A stretch of 64,000 nucleotides of DNA from Thereva unica (taxonomy: Eukaryota > Arthropoda > Insecta > Diptera > Therevidae), in the NCBI GenBank assembly GCA_949987705.1, contig OX465282.1, positions 4,886,501-4,950,500 of the forward strand, read 5' to 3'. Numbering within the stretch: the stretch's first letter is position 1; every line of letters starts with the position of its first letter. Positions 30,741 to 42,512 of the stretch are shown here, in pieces. The notes beneath the pieces are model-generated. The model was given only the letters and a program-made list of their open reading frames with translations, searched no databases and was not told where the DNA came from. Position numbers and translations under genes: made by a program.

Positions 30741-31949
30741 GTGACCACATAATTGCTTTTGTTCTTAACTGTTCACTAACGTTTGTTATTAACTTACGAT
30801 ATTTCTTGCAGATAAGTATTTTCTTAAGCTATCGAGTAGACTTTGTTAAAACCAAGAAAGTTCAGCGATTCTTATACAATATAAAAGAACAAGTAATTTT
30901 CTACACTACACGATCTCTCGCCATTTCAACGATATTCTTTCAACAAGCCTTTCACTTTTTTTCCAATATTCTAAAAATAACGAAAATTGACATTATGGAA
31001 ACGAATGAACTTTAAAAAATGTTTTTTAACAAAACTGTCCAAAAATCACAAGTCAATACTTCTACTTTCAATAATATTAAAAGAATTATTCAAGTTTTGT
31101 CGACAATATGGCTTGGCGACCTTAAGTTCTTCAATATATGCTAAAAAGAACACACCTTTTTCTTAAAGTCCACATTCACATTTTTATGTGTCTAAGATAC
31201 GAACGAAACAGCATTATTATGCAAAGAAAGATATTTGTTTATCAATAACATTCATGGATAAAATACAAACTTATTGAAAAAAAGTTGCGTTTTTGATGAT
31301 TCATGAAAAGCGATGATGTGTCGTTCTTTAAAAATAGTTTCATTTAGTTTTATTAGGTACAGAGAATTTCATTTCATACAGAGAATTTAAATAGTTTACA
31401 GCTTTAATAATTGTAAAAAATGGATTTAATTGTTTTTTTTTTTAATTTATAACTGTATAAAATATTATCTACAACTATCCAAAACTATATTAAGTAATTG
31501 TTATAATATTAATTAATCATACAAAAGAACTTGTACTTCTCATAGAGAACTAACATCAAACAATCCAAGTTCTCTGATTTAGAAAAACACACTATATGCT
31601 TAAAAAATGTTGTCATCGCTACTTCTTTTCTTGCCAGAAGCATTTATATCATGCGAAGATACTATAAAAAGAAATGTTAACAACATTAACTGCCTGATTA
31701 TTATGCGTTTCTAGTAGCAGAGAATTTCAATGTTATATGGAGAATTGGTAGCTGGTGAATTTTTGATGAGAGTTTTCTAGCCATGATTTATTAACATAGA
31801 TAGTTTTATGTCAGAAATAGAAAGTGATGATTTGGTCGGATTTTATTTATTATATAGTAGTATATCTGATTACGAGAAATATGTATGTATATCTGTTGTG
31901 AATTTTGTGATTTTTCTGGAAGTAATGAATCATATACAAGGCATAACAC
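30741..31949. other. AT-rich, no gene recognised
   Basis: I saw no motif, transposon end or RNA gene before the LINE that begins near 31950. Confidence 0.4.
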
Positions 31950-32027
31950 TTTGACGAGGACAAATTTTATTGACTCTGATGGTTGCGGCAAATGTAATGC
32001 CGGGAAATATTCCCGAGAACGTGGCGA

Positions 32028-35000
32028 TTGAGCCCGCGCAACCGAAGTCCCGTTACAAGTCAAGTTTTGGTATTGACTTTTGTAACATTCGTGGACTTCA
32101 TGCGAATTTCTCTTTTGTTGAGTGCCACTTATCTAATTACAAACCCCCAATCTTCGCACTTAGTGAAAAGAACCCAAATATCACCCGATAATGACTTAGG
32201 TTATTACCAGGTGTCGGGGTACACTTTAGTGCACAATCTCTACCCCCATAGGGGTATTGCCATTTATGTTAGGGACGACGTGGCTTATTATAAAATATAT
32301 TCAAGCACGACTTCAGATTTTAATTATCTTTGTATTATCGTCATATTCTTCTGCTTCCTATACAGAAGCCCTAACATAAGTAACGAAGCCTCCACCTTAT
32401 CTTTTGATACTATTTCCGAACAAATCTCGGGATTTTTGTCGTCCAATCCTGACTGTGAAATCATCGTTGCGGGTGATTTCAATGTTCACAACGTTAAATG
32501 GCTGACTTACTCAAATGGCACCAGTATTTCTGGCAAGGACGTCGAGCTCTTTGCAGACATCAATAACTTGCATCAAATTGTGGATCATCCCACAAGAGTC
32601 CCTGATGTTGCTGATCAAGGAAAATATCTCCTTGATCTTTTTCTAACTTCTCATCCAGCGCGTTACTCCGTCGAAGTTGATTCACCTCTCGGCAATTCAG
32701 ACCACTGCCTAATCAGTGCTAACTTCCCATTCGAATTTCCCACCCCTCCCAAACCAGTTCGAAGAACTGTATGGCATTATGGGAAGGCCAATTGGCTGGG
32801 GCTTATTAATTTCTTCCAGTCTACAGACTGGAACCTGTGTTTCCGGAATAGAAACGCCAACTCTGCCGCTATCCGTATCACCAGGATCATACAGGCAGGA
32901 ATGCATTTGTTCATTCCCCATTCTACCAAATCTGTGAAGCCTAGGCCCAACAGATGGTTTAATCGGGAGTGTATGAATGCCATCAAAACTAAAGAAGCCG
33001 CCTTCCGAGCGTACAAGAGCTTCCCGAGTGAATCGCTCCGTTTAGAGTACATACAACAAAGAAATTCTTGTAAAACCGCCATCAAGAAAGTCAAAACCTT
33101 ATTTGACAACAAATTGAGAAGTAAACTCCTAAATGCAACCTCCGGTAGCAAAAACTTCTGGTCCTTGGTAAGTTCCATCAAGAAGAATTTCACTACCCCT
33201 TCCTTTATTCACAATGAGAAGGTAAGACAGAAAATCCAAAGCCAATTTATTAGCATCTATGTTCGCTTCGAATTCTTCTTTACCCGAAACTGATGTGTTA
33301 CCCCCTGTATCCGAGCGTAACGGCCATTCAATGGACAGGGTTTTTTTCAGGACTCGCGAGGTGTACAGGTGCCTCAAAGAGCTCGATGCCAACAAATCCA
33401 CTGGACCCGATAATATACCCCCTATCGTCTTAAAACAATGTCACCTTTGGCTAAACCTCTGCGCAAATTATTTTCCCTGTCATATTTCTCCGGAGTTTAT
33501 CCCGACTCTTGGAAACTTGCCCATGTTCAGCCCATACCGAAAAAAGGTGATTCCAGCCTTCCCTCCAATTACCGCCCAATAGCAATTACTTCTATTCTCT
33601 CCAAAACCATGGAGACGATAATCAACAAAAAGCTTATGGGATATCTAGAATCCAACCTACTCATAAACGACAGACAGTATGGCTTCCGACAAAAAAGATC
33701 CACTGGCGATCTTTTAGTCTGTCTTACAGAACACCTCAGTCGTAGTCTGCATGAATCCGGTGAGTCTAGTCTGGTAGCTCTGGATATCTCCAAGGCTTTC
33801 GATAGAGTTTGGCACCCAGCCCTGTTAGCTAAACTCAAAGCTATTGGAGTTGACTCACTTCTACAGAAGTGGATTGAGAGTTTCCTTTCTGGCCGTTCAA
33901 TCAAAGTAGTATTGGATGGCGTCAAATCCGCATCCCACCCGATCTCTGCGGGGGTCCCCCAGGGGTCAATTTTATCACCGGCCCTTTTTCTCATATTTAT
34001 AAATGACCTTCTTTCAATCCCCTCCAACCCACTTCTCAGCTTCGCCGACGACGGTACTCTACGTTACTCGTACAGCGTCGATACAAGACAGACTCATGCC
34101 AGATCCTGTCTTGATGATCGCGAACTAATGTCCAAGTCGATTAATAACGACATTAAACTGATTCTAAAGTGGGGAGAGAAGAATCGTGTTGAATTCAACT
34201 CCGACAAAACCAAGTACTGTCTTATCTCCAAAAAGAAGTTCAACACCTCTCCACCTTTGAAAGTGGGTGAAGTTCAACTAATGGCCGACCCATCCCTACA
34301 CATCTTAGGCGTGACATTAGCCAAAGACTTGCGATGGAATGACCACATATTCCAAATCGCCAAACAAGCATCTCAGTGCTTGGGATTTCTTAAGAGGTGC
34401 AAGTTCCTCCTCCAGCCATCGGCGCGTGCTGTTATTTATAAATCCTACATTCGGCCTCTTCTCGAATATAACTCCCTCGTCTGGGGCGGCGGACCTTGGC
34501 ATGGCTAGATAAGGTGCAAAAAAGGGCACTCAGGTTAATTGATGACGACACCGCCTGCTCCACCATCGACCCCCTGAGCCACCGTAGGAATGTAGCAGCA
34601 CTGACAAAATTTTATCGCTACTACCACAGTGACTGTTCCTCCCAGTTAAACGCTCTCCTGCCTCCACGGCAATCTTATACCCGCAACACCAGATTAGCCC
34701 ACTCGTCTCATTCCCTTCACCTGCAACTACCCTTTTCACGCACTCAACAAGATATGAATTCGTTTGTTAAGGGGGGAGCCTGCTTTAGAGGCTTCAAAAA
34801 ATCTATTTTTTTGAGGAATTTTTAGGGAAGGAAATAAATATTTAATTGAAACGAAACTTTCAGGTATTATTGTTGTATATTTCAACATTTTTCTCAAATT
34901 TTCTCATTAACATATATGTCATAATATGCCGGGTACAAGCATTTCGCCGAGGCGCCTCGAGCGTGCATGTGTCGTGTGGCGGGAAAGATAGGAACAAAAT

Positions 35001-35627
35001 TTAACGTCCTATCGAAACGAGACAAAATTGATTGTATTCAGGATTAAATTCTCTTCTACTTGAACCTAAAAAACCTTAAAAAAAAGTTATAATTAACCCA
35101 CTTTTTAAACAATCTAAGGTGAAATTTTTTTTCCAAAAAAAAAATTTTTTTTTAAGTTGCGAAAAATTGTTGAATTTCTCACTTTTTTTTAGATTTTTTA
35201 GGTTCAAGTAGAAGAGAATTTAATCCTGAATACAATCAATTTTGTCTCGTTTCGATAGGACGTTAAATTTTGTTCCTATCTTTCCCGCCACACGACACAT
35301 GCACGCTCGAGGCGCCTCGGCGAAATGCTTGTACCCGGCATATTATGACATATATGTTAATGAAAAAATTTGAGAAAAATGTTGAAATATACAACAATAA
35401 TACCTGAAAGTTTCGTTTCAATTAAATATTTATTTCCTTCCCTAAAAATTCCTCAAAAAAATAGATTTTTTGCAGCCTCTAAAGCAGGCTCCCCCCTTAA
35501 TAGAACAACTCGACTGTGGAATAACCTCTCGCAGTCAGTATTTCCGAGCTCCTACAACATCCAAGAGGACAAACGCAGGGTTCATCACCACCTTCTTCAA
35601 TACCCCCCCGTACCTTTTAACCCTTAA
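32028..35627 (+). pseudogene. LINE ORF2: endonuclease plus reverse transcriptase, disrupted
   Basis: The endonuclease part carries FCNIRGLHANFSFVECHL (upstream frame), VAGDFNVHNVKW and SDHCLIS. RT then follows with ALDISKAFDRVWH, GVPQGSILSPALF and FADDGT, and the tail NRTTRLWNNLSQS lies beyond the MITE. Compared with copy 1 there is a one-base insertion near 32168, small deletions near 33195, 33225 and 33440, and a deletion of about 11 bases near 34490. Each of these except the 12-base one near 33195 shifts the frame. The MITE at 34771 breaks it again. The active-site residues survive but no full-length protein can be made. It would act in target-primed reverse transcription in the nucleus. 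Confidence 0.85.
34771..35496. mobile_element. Foldback MITE with TTAA duplication (piggyBac-like)
   Basis: The 726-bp insertion is flanked by TTAA at 34767-34770 and 35497-35500. Terminal inverted repeats of about 300 bp (34771 to about 35074, and about 35193 to 35496) start GGGGGGAGCCTGCTTTAGAG and are nearly identical. They leave a loop of about 118 bp full of A and T runs. LINE copy 1 shows the uninterrupted site GTTTGTTAATAGAACAAC (near 3645-3662, reverse strand), which proves insertion with a single TTAA target. TTAA is the target of piggyBac and Kolobok elements. There is no transposase. Confidence 0.95.
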
Positions 35628-35774
35628 CCTATACCCCTCCCCATCCCCCCGTACTAAGCTTACTTCTAGACATTGCACCATGACGTGACAAATGACATGA
35701 CGGACTAGTAGTACAAACGGTGACTCCTGAGCTTAGCACTGCCACATAAAAAAAATGTTTTAGGCTATTTTTCA

Positions 35775-35832
35775 CTCGCATCCGACTATCAGATCCGATT
35801 ATCGGAACCGACTATCGTATCCGACTATCGAA
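35775..35832 (+). repeat. Short tandem repeat, 13-bp unit
   Basis: Four imperfect units of the form ATCCGACTATCGN follow one another just after the LINE 3' end. Confidence 0.7.
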
Positions 35833-35944
35833 CTGAGCCGAAAACTTATACCAATAGTGGAAGGAATGCAAATTAACGTTTTTTTTTAAATATTTCAATA
35901 GCTGGACCCGACATAACCTCGTCTCGTTCGCAACAGTTGGCCAC

Positions 35945-36660
35945 CAAACGGCTATAATGTCGTGCGCATTTTTCGTGTTTTGTTTTTGTCTGGAGGCCAC
36001 ACAAATAAAGCAGATGGTTTGCCGACAAGTAAGCACGCTACATACAATTGGCCATGCGAAAAACATGGATACTCCAAATTCAGGCCATTGACATTGGATG
36101 ATTGTCCCTGAGATTTATTGCTTGTCATTGCGAATGCCAATCGGACTGTAATTTGTAATCTTTTGAAATCAAACGGAGTATCCGGTCGTAAGCAACGGAA
36201 TGCGGGAAATGAACACATTTTCCCCGAATATTTTCCTTTTAAAATTGATACTTCTATCAAATTCGGCATCGAAAACTCTGAAACTTTCGTGCAACAGAGA
36301 AAAAACCATACAAACTACTGTTCGATAAAAGAGCTTCAAAGTGCACTTTTGCGTTGACTTTGGTATGTAAACGCGGCTTTATGATGACCGAATCGTTTTT
36401 GAATTGCAAATTATGTGTTGGAAATCCGGGTATATCCAAGGAATTCAAAAACTCCCGTCGGATAATTGACGCAATCATTTTTATTAGTGGTGGAAACTCC
36501 GCTGTGTTCAAATTCACTAGCAATTCAAGTGCGGAATGTGTGTAGTACGTCCTCCATCTAATAGCGTTGCTGCTATTCCGGATAATACAAGAACTAGTGC
36601 GGCGATCGAATTATGGCCTGAATCAGCAATTTCTATTTCCAGAAATCTTTTAACTCCAGG
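35945..36660 (-). pseudogene. Helitron PIF1-like helicase remnant
   Basis: The minus strand first gives SGIAATLLDGGRTTH (36600-36540), the block that follows the Walker A motif in Helitron helicases. After a deletion it gives FLNSLDIPGFPTHNLQ, then DTPFDFKRLQITVRLAFAMT with SNKSQGQSS, and CFSHGQLYVACLLVGKPSAL. In the last motif the usual Ser-Arg pair is Leu-Leu, so the arginine finger is lost. Helitrons encode Rep/helicase proteins for rolling-circle transposition. Walker A, the Rep domain and a hairpin 3' end are not seen. Confidence 0.8.
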
Positions 36661-37659
36661 AAACGCATTTCTAGTTCGATATAAAATAAAATATTTATAA
36701 TTAACACTAAACAACAATAGCAAAAAGAACCACTTCAACCATCTAAATTAAACACAAAACAATCTTCTCAAAACAAGTTTCTCATAGCAAACATCTATGG
36801 ATCAAAACTAACAAACATGCATGTAGTATCTTAAAAATCCCAGTTCATACATAACAAACAAAATTTATATTCAAAATCCCACAAAACAATAAAAAATATT
36901 CAACATGTTAACCCTCATTTTAAATTCTACTATAACGTATGTTCCTTCCTTTTCAACATGTTTTAATATATAGGTCTATATAACAGACCGAATTCAAACG
37001 TGATGTCGTTCAACCATGAAATTCACCTGCTCTAAAACATGTCTCTCACCTACTAACCTTTTTCGATTTTGTTTTTTTTTCACTTTGGTAATTCTTCCGA
37101 ATAAACTAAAACTTGCTTCTAAATATAAATTCAATGTCACGCGACTTTAGAATGAGGTGTATGATGACACGGTTTTTTTGTTATAGAGAATATATTGGAT
37201 GCATGGTTTTGAGGTGATATTTTTGTACATTTTGGATTTGAAAAAAAAAAAAATTTTTTTTTATTTGAGTTAATTTTTTGGAAAAACAATTTAAGTACGG
37301 TACTTTCTGGACTAATTAAAGATCAACTAAATAAGCCTTGATCCGAAAGAAAAAACTATGCATAATATGTAACGAGAGAAAATATCCAAGAAATTATATC
37401 ACAGGAAATCATAGCACAGGAATATCTCGCGAGCAAGCGCAGAAATAAACACCTAGCGGAAAACGGAGTGCTGCAATAACAATCCTAGAACGCTTCCTAA
37501 AAAGCTTGCTGCAGCGCTTCCTTTCTATATCCTTTTGTCAGTTCTACATATTTTTTAACATCACAAATCCGCAGAGGGGAGCTCTCATTTTAATGCTAGC
37601 TTAGAAACGTTTTTAAAACAATGTTATTCACCTTCGGCAATTGCAAGTGGCATTTTATC
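36661..37659. other. AT-rich, no gene recognised
   Basis: No motif or transposon end identified. Long A/T runs occur near 37240. Confidence 0.4.
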
Positions 37660-37742
37660 AAGCGGTCCCCCAACTAAGTACTAACAAGAATCAATGCTGC
37701 TTGACTTCTATAATAAAACGAGAATCGGTCTGTTAGTATACC
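37660..37742 (-). repeat. 5S rRNA-derived repeat, copy 1
   Basis: The minus strand reads CGAGAATCGG-type sequence reversed into GTCAAGCAGCATTGATTC and GTTAGTACTTAGTTGGGGGA CCGC. This matches the second two-thirds of insect 5S rRNA, including box A (AAGCAGC) and box C (TTAGTACTT...GGGGACC). The 5S 5' end is not recognisable, so this is not a functional 5S gene. The phrase TTGATAAAATGCCAC downstream and AAATTGGAGCTTTAAG upstream are shared with the 45-kb copy, as expected for a dispersed element. Confidence 0.7.
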
Positions 37743-38207
37743 AAAATTGCATACTTTATTGGACAAAGATAATATCCAAGTTTTTTTGTACTATGTAATT
37801 ACTTAAAGCTCCAATTTTTGCTACATATTGGACCATATTGACAGCGCTAAAAACTCGCTCCCCTTAGTGGCGCTCAAATTTTTCGCGGTGGGTAGAGATA
37901 TTAAGCCGATCATCGATGCATCGAGTAAATAAATAGCTTTTTAAAAGACCGTATCGTTTCGATACATCGTATTATAAACATCGAGTGAATTCAATGCATC
38001 GATGTAAATATATCGAATATCTTTCCTAACCAGTCGACAAAGGCTGTGACACTGGCATTACCAAACTACTATGTTAAAAAGAAGGTGTACCGTCCGTCAG
38101 GTGAAGACAAAACTTAAGCAGAACTTTGGCAGCCAATTATTAACCAGTTAAGCCGGCGAAATGCTTTATTGTAGGGCTAAAAGCCTTTTTCGTTTAATGA
38201 TGATAGG
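37743..38207. other. AT-rich with ATCGAT palindromes
   Basis: Contains ATCGATGCATCGAG near 37910 and its near reverse CATCGAG...AATGCATCGATG near 37979-38004, with GTATCGTTTCGATAC between, giving a small nested palindrome. No gene recognised. Confidence 0.4.
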
Positions 38208-38620
38208 CGTCAATCTATAAGAGAAAGATGTGATGTAGGAACTTTCCTATTTCAGGATAAAGATTTTTTAAGATTGCAATTTTGGATCAACCGCATCTAC
38301 TTTAGATTGTTTTTCGATTTTAAAGTTTTATTGCATTATTTTTGAACAGTACTATCTCTTTTATTACCCCTTTATAACTAGAGGTAATAAAAGGGTAATG
38401 AAATAAATCTACTAAAGATTTTTTAAGATTGCAATTTTGGATCAACCGCTCTACCACTTTAGATTGTTTTTCGATTTTAAAGTTATTGCATTATTTTTGA
38501 ACAGTAATATCTCTTTTATTACCCCTTTATAACTAGAGGTAATAAAAGGGTAATGAAATAAATCTACTAATAAATCTCTAAAGTGTTTGGCAACATTCTT
38601 GCAATAAATTGGGTGTGACC
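38208..38620 (+). repeat. Dispersed repeat C, copy 2 with internal tandem duplication
   Basis: Matches 29690-29925, but the stretch from AAAGATTTTTTAAGATTGC to AATAAATCTACTAA appears twice in tandem (about 38258-38415 and 38416-38575). The TTACCCC/GGGTAAT hairpin is therefore present twice. Flanks differ from copy 1. Confidence 0.75.
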
Positions 38621-39796
38621 TTCAATGTCTCGCAAGAACTACTATAACATCGAAGTTTAACAGCCGCAATTGAGATCTCCGTTGATCTTCATATACGAGA
38701 CATGCACGAATATTCATATTCTTACTTGCTAACAACCTTCCTATATTATTCCAAATAATTTGCTTGCTAAATATTTCTACAATTTCACACTACATATTTT
38801 TTTTTTACATACAATTCGGTTCTTGTTCTACTAAAATTTGTTTAGAGGGGATTCTACTTAGCACACTTATATAATTTTCCAATAAATTACCCAAGCTCAA
38901 AAATATTAGGCGGTGCCGTCACCCAAAGTAATTATCACCTTTTTTCGATGGTTAAAAAATTCAAATTTCCCAAATTTAAGGAACCCTGAATAGCATTGTA
39001 AATATTACTCTTTTGGCAAACAACAAATTACAAACATCATGTTTACAGTCATGATCAATTAATACCCGTGGATGTACATTGTACGATATGGAGGAAGAAT
39101 TTCGAAGATATCTATTATTGGTTTTTGTTTTTGAAGAAGTGGGAGTTCTGTGAACTGAATTGCGTCAATTAGATATATTCAAAATGCGTCAGAGTTAATA
39201 TTTAGAAAGTTTGGATAGTGTGTATGGAAGTTCCCCTAGTTTTTTTCCTTCCATCCAGCAACTACGTCAGAATATACTTTTTTATCCTATGCGCTTTCCA
39301 TCATTTGCTATCATTGGTAGATATCACGTTAAATATGTACATTAACCTCGCAACCGCAATTCATATATATATGTATTTATATAATGAATGAATTTTGCAA
39401 TAATAATTTTTTGATCGCGTCGGCACCATTCAAGACTGGATAAATAAGATAAAATAAGCGCGCACGAGTTGCCCATTAGTAGTCGACTGTCTTGACAAGA
39501 TTTTACACAAAATAAATAAAATAATAATAAAATAAAAACCCCCGTTCACGTTTTTATCTATTATTATAATTTGTTAATTGATTTAAAACCCAAAAAACTT
39601 GATAAAATAATTTTACTGACCAGTTTTTGGTGGGTGACACGATCTCTAACCAAAAAAACAACATCCATAAACAAAAACGGAAGAAATCACTGATGGAATT
39701 TTAAATAGGTAAATCGATCGATCTCGAGGTTATATCCTATATTATTACTCAAAAAAAAAGAAGATAAATATATTTTTTTACCATAACAAGTGCGCA
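38621..39796. other. AT-rich, no gene recognised
   Basis: No motif, RNA gene or transposon end was seen. Confidence 0.4.
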
Positions 39797-40111
39797 ATGT
39801 CCACCAGTCACTTTAATTTTGCAATATTTATTGCTGGCTGCAAAGCGCAAGTGCAAGTTGAGCCTCCATGGTACCCACCATACCCCAGAAGTCTCTCTTT
39901 CTGTCTTTCTGTGCTTCTTTGGACGTTGTTGGTTGTTGATGAGAGATCCAAGGAGGATTATGCAACTTGCGAGAAGACTTTTCCAGAAAGACCTTGGGTC
40001 TCAATATTTTTTTATGCTGCTGCTGTGGAATTTCATTTGGCGCGATCGGTGGCCACCTTAATGATCGTGCGTGTATGTTGCTGGATTTCATTCCATGAAT
40101 TTTCCAATTAG
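39797..40111 (+). other. Unassigned 104-codon open frame
   Basis: It lies in a locally less AT-rich island and starts at ATG 39797. The product has hydrophobic stretches (SLSFCLSVLLWTLLVV) but no family I recognise, and the opposite strand is also open for 87 codons. It could be a host exon fragment or chance. I do not claim a gene. Confidence 0.15.
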
Positions 40112-41142
40112 TGTAAAAAGTTATGTGAAATCGATTTTTATAGATGATTGGGGGTCTGTAAAAGGGGGAAAAATGATAATGGTGTTACAATGTTTGTTTT
40201 GATGCTGATTTAGGTTAAAGTATAAAGTGATCTTGTCATACTCGATCGATTTTTGGATGATGCGATTACTCTAGATTCATTCAGTTATTTGTGATAATTG
40301 CAATGTAAATTGCAAGTAAATATTGTAAAAACAAATGCGGTATTTGATTTTGAAAGGCTTTGTTATGATCGGTACAAACAATTCACCGAAGACAAGTAGT
40401 ACGTTATTGCATTGTTTATGTTAAACTCTAAAAATTGCAGGCAGACACTATACTATATGTCGAAATTGTACCGTCGACAGTATCAAGGAGCATACCTTAG
40501 TACTCTAGTCATTCACCAAAAAAATATATTACACCCTCGGTAGCGCTCAGAGGCTACAGCCAAAAAAAATATTACACCCTCTTCACGAATGTATGAACAT
40601 CCTCCTACATTGGACGCTTGATGCTAGGACCCATTGTGTGGCTGATACTCGAACTACGATTGTCCAATGTCAAGCGTCCAAAGTTTGTGTTTGGACACGA
40701 TCGGGATATTGTCGGTGCTGACTCAATAGTTGGAAGTCGCGAACACGTAACCGTTAAAATGTAAAAAGTTAATCGGTCATTTGAATTACCAGCTCCCTGT
40801 TGAGTTGGTTTTAAGTCCTTTGGTTATGGGGTTATGGCCAACTATCATTTCGAGAGGGGGTGCAGCTAGGGCTCCTGTGAGCCAAGTCAGACCGCCCCAT
40901 GTGGACTCCGTGTGGAATGCCCTATAAGACCCATATAAATGATCTAACGCCTTACCTCGTTCACACCTCGCCATAAGGAATGCCCCATTTGGCCCCATGA
41001 GGACAAATCATTCTTCCTTGATTCCAAGTGGAAAAGAGAAGGCGAAAAATTTGAGAATCTCGGCGTGGATATGTACATAAGTAATAACTGCGCCGGTGTC
41101 GAAAACTTAATATTTCTAAGCAAACGCTATAGTGTCGTATTA
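40112..41142. other. AT-rich then mixed DNA, no gene recognised
   Basis: Near 40600-40680 the word CATTGGACGCTTGA is repeated in inverse form (TGTCAAGCGTCCAA) about 65 bp later. A 70-codon minus-strand frame (40786-40998) is motif-free. Confidence 0.35.
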
Positions 41143-41222
41143 CCAATACGGTCTCCTAACTGAGTACCAATTACATCCAATGCTGCTTAACCTCTGTAAT
41201 CGAAAAAGGACCGGTATATTGA
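41143..41222 (-). repeat. 5S rRNA-derived repeat, copy 2
   Basis: The minus strand gives GGTTAAGCAGCATTGGATG and GGTACTCAGTTAGGAGACCG, corresponding to box A and box C of 5S rRNA. Upstream it shares CTTCATATTTCAGGC and adjoining sequence (41260-41340) with the 56-kb copy. Confidence 0.65.
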
Positions 41223-41333
41223 GTATGCTAAATTATACGCTTCACGGCCACTAACATAATTGCCTGAAATATGAAGCAATGCAACAACAAAAACTAAAGC
41301 TGTATGTATGAGTTAAACTAAAGCTTAATGCTT

Positions 41334-41672
41334 CGGCTTCATAGACTTCAGTTCAATAATGTTCAGTTCAATCTAATAAGTGGCTTCACCGGCTTAAATC
41401 CAATTAGGTGTTCATGCTTGAAATTGTTGTTGCTTTTCCGTCCGGAAGGCAGAAATGCAAAAACCCACTGGAATGACATTTCGCTATTCCAGTTGATTGC
41501 TCTCTTGTGTAGGCAAGCTTTAACCTCAACTTCAGTTAAAGACCAGTTGGGCGAAATGAGGTTTGTTTATCCTCAGTTAAATATGTCGAAATTGTATGCG
41601 AACTGAGGTTTTTTTTAAAGTTCAGTTCAGCAAATTGCTCGAATTTGCGTAGTTCGGCCCTTGAAGCCGGGG
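41334..41672 (-). mobile_element. TA-type MITE family D, reverse copy
   Basis: The right edge on the plus strand reads GAAGCCGGGG followed by TA. The minus strand then continues GGGCCGAACTACGCAAATTCG, matching the left ends near 53.5 kb. The other end is degenerate (CGGCTTCATAGAC). It is about 340 bp long and non-coding. Confidence 0.7.
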
Positions 41673-41717
41673 TATTTCGTTAAAGCTTTCCGAATACGTA
41701 AGATAGATATTGACCCA

Positions 41718-41797
41718 TCCCGGGCTGCCGGGATTCGAACCCGAGACCTCTATGATGGAAGCCAGACGCTTTACTCCCTAGGCTACACAGGCCCCCT
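41718..41797 (-). mobile_element. tRNA-like SINE head
   Basis: The minus strand gives GTAGCCTAGGGAGTAAAGCG and a perfect T-arm CGGGTTCGAATCCCG. The acceptor stem does not close well and the head resembles the SINEs at 12.6 and 21.6 kb, so I call it a truncated SINE, not a tRNA gene. Its body is lost near the adjacent MITE. Confidence 0.55.
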
Positions 41798-42469
41798 TAT
41801 TAGCTTTAATATAATAGTTAGTTTTCATATAAAGAGCTTTGCTTGTGTGCGGCCGTTCGCCCACATTCCTTCATTGCCAGCGACCGAGATAGCCCCCCAC
41901 CGTTTGGGGTGGACGTGAAATATTTAGGGTGTGGATTTCTCACCCAAAGCAAAAATGCGTGTTCGCTTTTCTTTCCATCCCCCCGCGCTCCGCCGCCCCT
42001 GTACAAGACAATCAAGGAATTTGAGAGGATCCACCAGGTCACTAAGCCATGGAAGAATGAAAGGCAGTGTTGTCAAGGATCGATGAAAGAGATTGGGACC
42101 ATTTTGAAAGGTGTATTTGGTAGAAAAGTCGAAAAAGGGGATGGCCTGCTTGGTTAAAGATTATATTTATATAATTGCATATTACATGTCTGTCTACACT
42201 CCACAAATGGCAAACACCGTCAGACAAAAATAAAACTTAGACAGAAAGATAAAATAACTTGATATCTCATACCTGAGATGTCTTACCCCCTTTTATTTTA
42301 TGAGTAATTGATTTGAATCCCACCTGGAAACGATCTTGCATGATTCCAACTCCGCCGCCCATTATCAGAAATTCCTCTGTGTTTCTTAGCAGAAGAAACC
42401 ACCTACCCTTATATGATCATCCATCCAATTGAAGTATAGTATGTCGCGGACTGTATTCTTAAAAATTGT
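41798..42469. other. No recognised gene
   Basis: A 104-codon plus-strand frame (41843-42157) has no motif I know, and an overlapping 74-codon frame runs opposite. Nothing else was identified. Confidence 0.3.
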
Positions 42470-42512
42470 TACTTCTTTTATTACCCCCAGAGGTAATAAA
42501 AAGGTAATAAAA
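42470..42512 (+). repeat. Dispersed repeat C fragment
   Basis: TTCTTTTATTACCCCCAGAG followed by GTAATAAAAAGGTAATAAAA keeps only the hairpin core of the repeat at 29.7 and 38.3 kb. Confidence 0.55.

Larger units (their letters stand above)
31950..35760 (+). mobile_element. CR1/Jockey-superfamily LINE, copy 2, interrupted
   Basis: This second copy of the LINE at 3.4-5.8 kb extends further 5', including the endonuclease domain. It ends with the same 3' UTR and GCACTGCCACATAAAA. A 726-bp foldback MITE sits inside at 34771-35496. The 5' boundary is approximate, because no full-length copy is available for comparison. It lacks an ORF1, so it is probably also 5'-truncated. Confidence 0.85.

Noticed and set aside
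37660..37742. Functional 5S rRNA gene
   Set aside because: The 5' third of 5S is unrecognisable and base changes are many. The dispersed copies share non-5S flanks.
41718..41797. Possible tRNA gene on the minus strand (good T-arm and B box)
   Set aside because: The acceptor stem does not pair properly, and the same head occurs in SINE copies at 12.6 and 21.6 kb.
41843..42157. 104-codon frame
   Set aside because: No motif, a competing opposite-strand frame, and SINE/MITE neighbours. No support for a gene.
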